62,297 nucleotides of DNA, taken from contig JODX01000028.1 of the NCBI GenBank assembly GCA_000719105.1, positions 1 to 62,297 of the forward strand. The letters are read 5' to 3'. The first letter of the stretch is position 1; each line of letters starts with the position of its first letter. The position numbers and the translations under genes were made by a program. Below are positions 61,001-62,297 of the stretch, in pieces. The DNA is from Streptomyces sclerotialus (GTDB taxonomy: Bacteria; Actinomycetota; Actinomycetes; Streptomycetales; Streptomycetaceae). Below the pieces are notes generated by a model. It was not told where the DNA came from, ran no database searches, and saw only the letters and a program-made list of their open reading frames with translations.

Positions 61001-61953
61001 ACGGGGCTCCCTTCCGGGAGTGGTGGGTTCGTCATGACTGGTCCTCCTCGGCGTGCGGGCGGAGCGACTGGCGACGACGGTGCGCACCCGGTCAGATTCC
61101 GGTGGATGTCGAGTGCGGCGGTGGACTTGTTGAGGGTGATGTAGTGCAGACCGGGGGCGCCCTCGGTGAGGAGACGGTCGGCCATGGCGGTGGCGTGCTC
61201 GACGCCGATGCGGTGACCTGCGGCGGGGTCGTCACCGACCGCTTCGAGGCGGTGGGCGAGTTCTTCGGGGAAGGCGGCGTGGGAGAGTTCGGCGAAGCGG
61301 CTGATCTGGCGTACGTCGGTGGCGGGCATGATCTCGGGAATGATCGGGGTGTCGCAGCCCGCGGCCGCCACCCTGTCGCGCAGGCGCAGATAGTCCTCGA
61401 CGTCGAAGAACATCTGGGTGATGGCGTAGTCGGCACCGGCTCTGCATTTGGCGACGAAGTGTTTGACGTCGCTGTCCCAGTCGGGTGAGCGGGGGTGCAT
61501 CTCGGGGAAGGCCGCGACGCCGATGGTGAACGCGCCCAGTTCCCGGACGAGTTCGACGAGTTCGTGGGCGTGGGTGAAACCGTCCGGATGGGGGGTCCAG
61601 GGGCCGTTGGGGTCGCCTGGCGGGTCGCCGCGCAGTGCGAGCACGTCGTGGACGCCCGCGTCGGCGTACCGGCCGATGATGCGGCGTAGTTCGGCGACCG
61701 AGTGGCCGACGGCGGTCAGGTGTGCCACGGGGCACAGGGTGGTGTCGGTGGCGATGCGTTGGGTGACGTCGACGGTGCGGTCGCGGGAGGAGCCGCCGGC
61801 TCCGTAGGTGACGGACACGAAGGTGGGAGCGAGGGGTTCGATGCGGCGGATCGCGTTCCACAGGGTGCGCTCGCCGTTGTCGGTCCTGGGCGGGAAGAAC
61901 TCGAAGGAGAAGGTGGGGGTACGGTCGGCCAGCGCCTGGCGCAGGGTGCTCAT
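60997..61953 (-). CDS. metF: Methylenetetrahydrofolate reductase
   Basis: A 318-residue Met[23 protein letters not shown] [26 protein letters not shown] and [12 protein letters not shown] are characteristic TIM-barrel motifs. It makes 5-methyl-tetrahydrofolate for methionine synthesis. Its start overlaps the metH stop (ATGA) and its stop overlaps the rmlB start, so all three are translated from one coupled unit. The C-terminal 25 residues are Pro/Gly-rich. Confidence 0.95.
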   Translation of the reverse strand: MSTLRQALADRTPTFSFEFFPPRTDNGERTLWNAIRRIEPLAPTFVSVTYGAGGSSRDRTVDVTQRIATDTTLCPVAHLTAVGHSVAELRRIIGRYADAGVHDVLALRGDPPGDPNGPWTPHPDGFTHAHELVELVRELGAFTIGVAAFPEMHPRSPDWDSDVKHFVAKCRAGADYAITQMFFDVEDYLRLRDRVAAAGCDTPIIPEIMPATDVRQISRFAELSHAAFPEELAHRLEAVGDDPAAGHRIGVEHATAMADRLLTEGAPGLHYITLNKSTAALDIHRNLTGCAPSSPVAPPARRGGPVMTNPPLPEGSPV

Positions 61954-62297
61954 GAGCGGCCTCCGGCGTTGAAGTAGCCGGCCTGTGGGTGGTGGATGAC
62001 GATGGCGTCGGTGGACTGTTCGGGGTGGAGCTGGAACTCCTCGGACAGGACCACACCGATCCGCTCGGGCCGCAGCAGGTGCGCGATCTTGGCGCGGTCC
62101 TCCAGATCCGGGCAGGCCGGATAGCCCAGTGAATAGCGGCAGCCCTGGTACTCGGTGCGGAACATGCCCTCCATCGCGGCCGGGTCGCTTCCTGCGATGC
62201 CGAGTTCGGCGCGGACGCGTGCGTGCCAGTACTCGGCGAGCGCCTCGGCCAGCTGCACGGACAGGCCGTGCAGTTCGAGGTAGTCGCGGTAGGCGTT
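61950..62297 (-). CDS. metH: Cobalamin-dependent methionine synthase, C-terminal fragment (cut by window end)
   Basis: The last 115 codons of metH, open to the window edge. [51 protein letters not shown] and [20 protein letters not shown] are the AdoMet-activation domain of MetH. It remethylates homocysteine using 5-methyl-tetrahydrofolate. The 5' part lies beyond 62,297. It overlaps metF by four bases. Confidence 0.93.
   Translation of the reverse strand, partial: NAYRDYLELHGLSVQLAEALAEYWHARVRAELGIAGSDPAAMEGMFRTEYQGCRYSLGYPACPDLEDRAKIAHLLRPERIGVVLSEEFQLHPEQSTDAIVIHHPQAGYFNAGGRS

Noticed and set aside
1..62297. CRISPR arrays, prophage genes or a replication origin
   Set aside because: No regularly spaced 25-40-base repeats, no phage structural or integrase genes and no DnaA-box clusters were seen.

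Overview
This is a very GC-rich actinobacterial window, almost certainly from Streptomyces. The evidence is G or C at most third codon positions, GTG starts, dense translationally coupled operons, DasR-type operators at ptsH, a cutRS pair, sepH, and a C-terminally cysteine-rich ferrochelatase of the actinobacterial kind. Positions 1-34 are an Illumina Nextera adapter, not genome, so the left end is a raw contig end. The right end is cut inside metH.

Positions 35-38,365 are conserved core chromosome. In order they hold: an active/inactive M16 peptidase pair; a cyclic-di-AMP (ydaO-type) riboswitch in front of a secreted M23 cell-wall hydrolase; a GntR regulator; HPr (ptsH) with two DasR sites; a GNAT/acyl-CoA-synthetase protein acetyltransferase; a DUF5998/phosphodiesterase/thymidine kinase run; a VOC protein; a rhodanese; SepH; a Ser/Asp-rich membrane protein; an FAD sugar-lactone oxidase with an MFS exporter; ferrochelatase and an inositol-phosphatase-like gene; cutRS; DUF4193; dut with small conserved genes; an orphan ABC ATPase; kdpDE; an OB-fold protein and DUF3159; two TrkA-type K+ regulators; a KimA-like K+ importer; and a TRAM-domain RNA methyltransferase.

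Positions 38,366-45,390 look like a decayed genomic island. It is flanked by the true 3' end of the methyltransferase gene on the left and a diverged second copy of that 3' end on the right (45,315-45,388, about 78% identical by hand alignment). Inside are an RHH/Doc toxin-antitoxin operon, a truncated gene with a stop at codon 3, a NarL-type two-component system next to a serine-hydrolase lipoprotein, a MerR remnant, an oxidoreductase gene that has lost its 5' end, and an IS110-type transposase remnant at that break.

Positions 45,533 to the right end look like tailoring genes of an aromatic-polyketide-type biosynthetic cluster: an ActIII-like ketoreductase, an NTF2/SnoaL-like protein, an MBL hydrolase, a flavin reductase with a flavin monooxygenase, an SRPBCC protein, two P450s with their own [2Fe-2S] ferredoxin and reductase, a DHA2 exporter, an alpha/beta hydrolase whose nucleophile serine is alanine, an SDR, an MDR reductase, then coupled metH-metF-rmlB (methyl supply and dTDP-deoxysugar). 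No minimal PKS is visible here, so the cluster probably continues past 62,297. Many convergent gene pairs are separated by strong hairpin terminators, which are listed individually.
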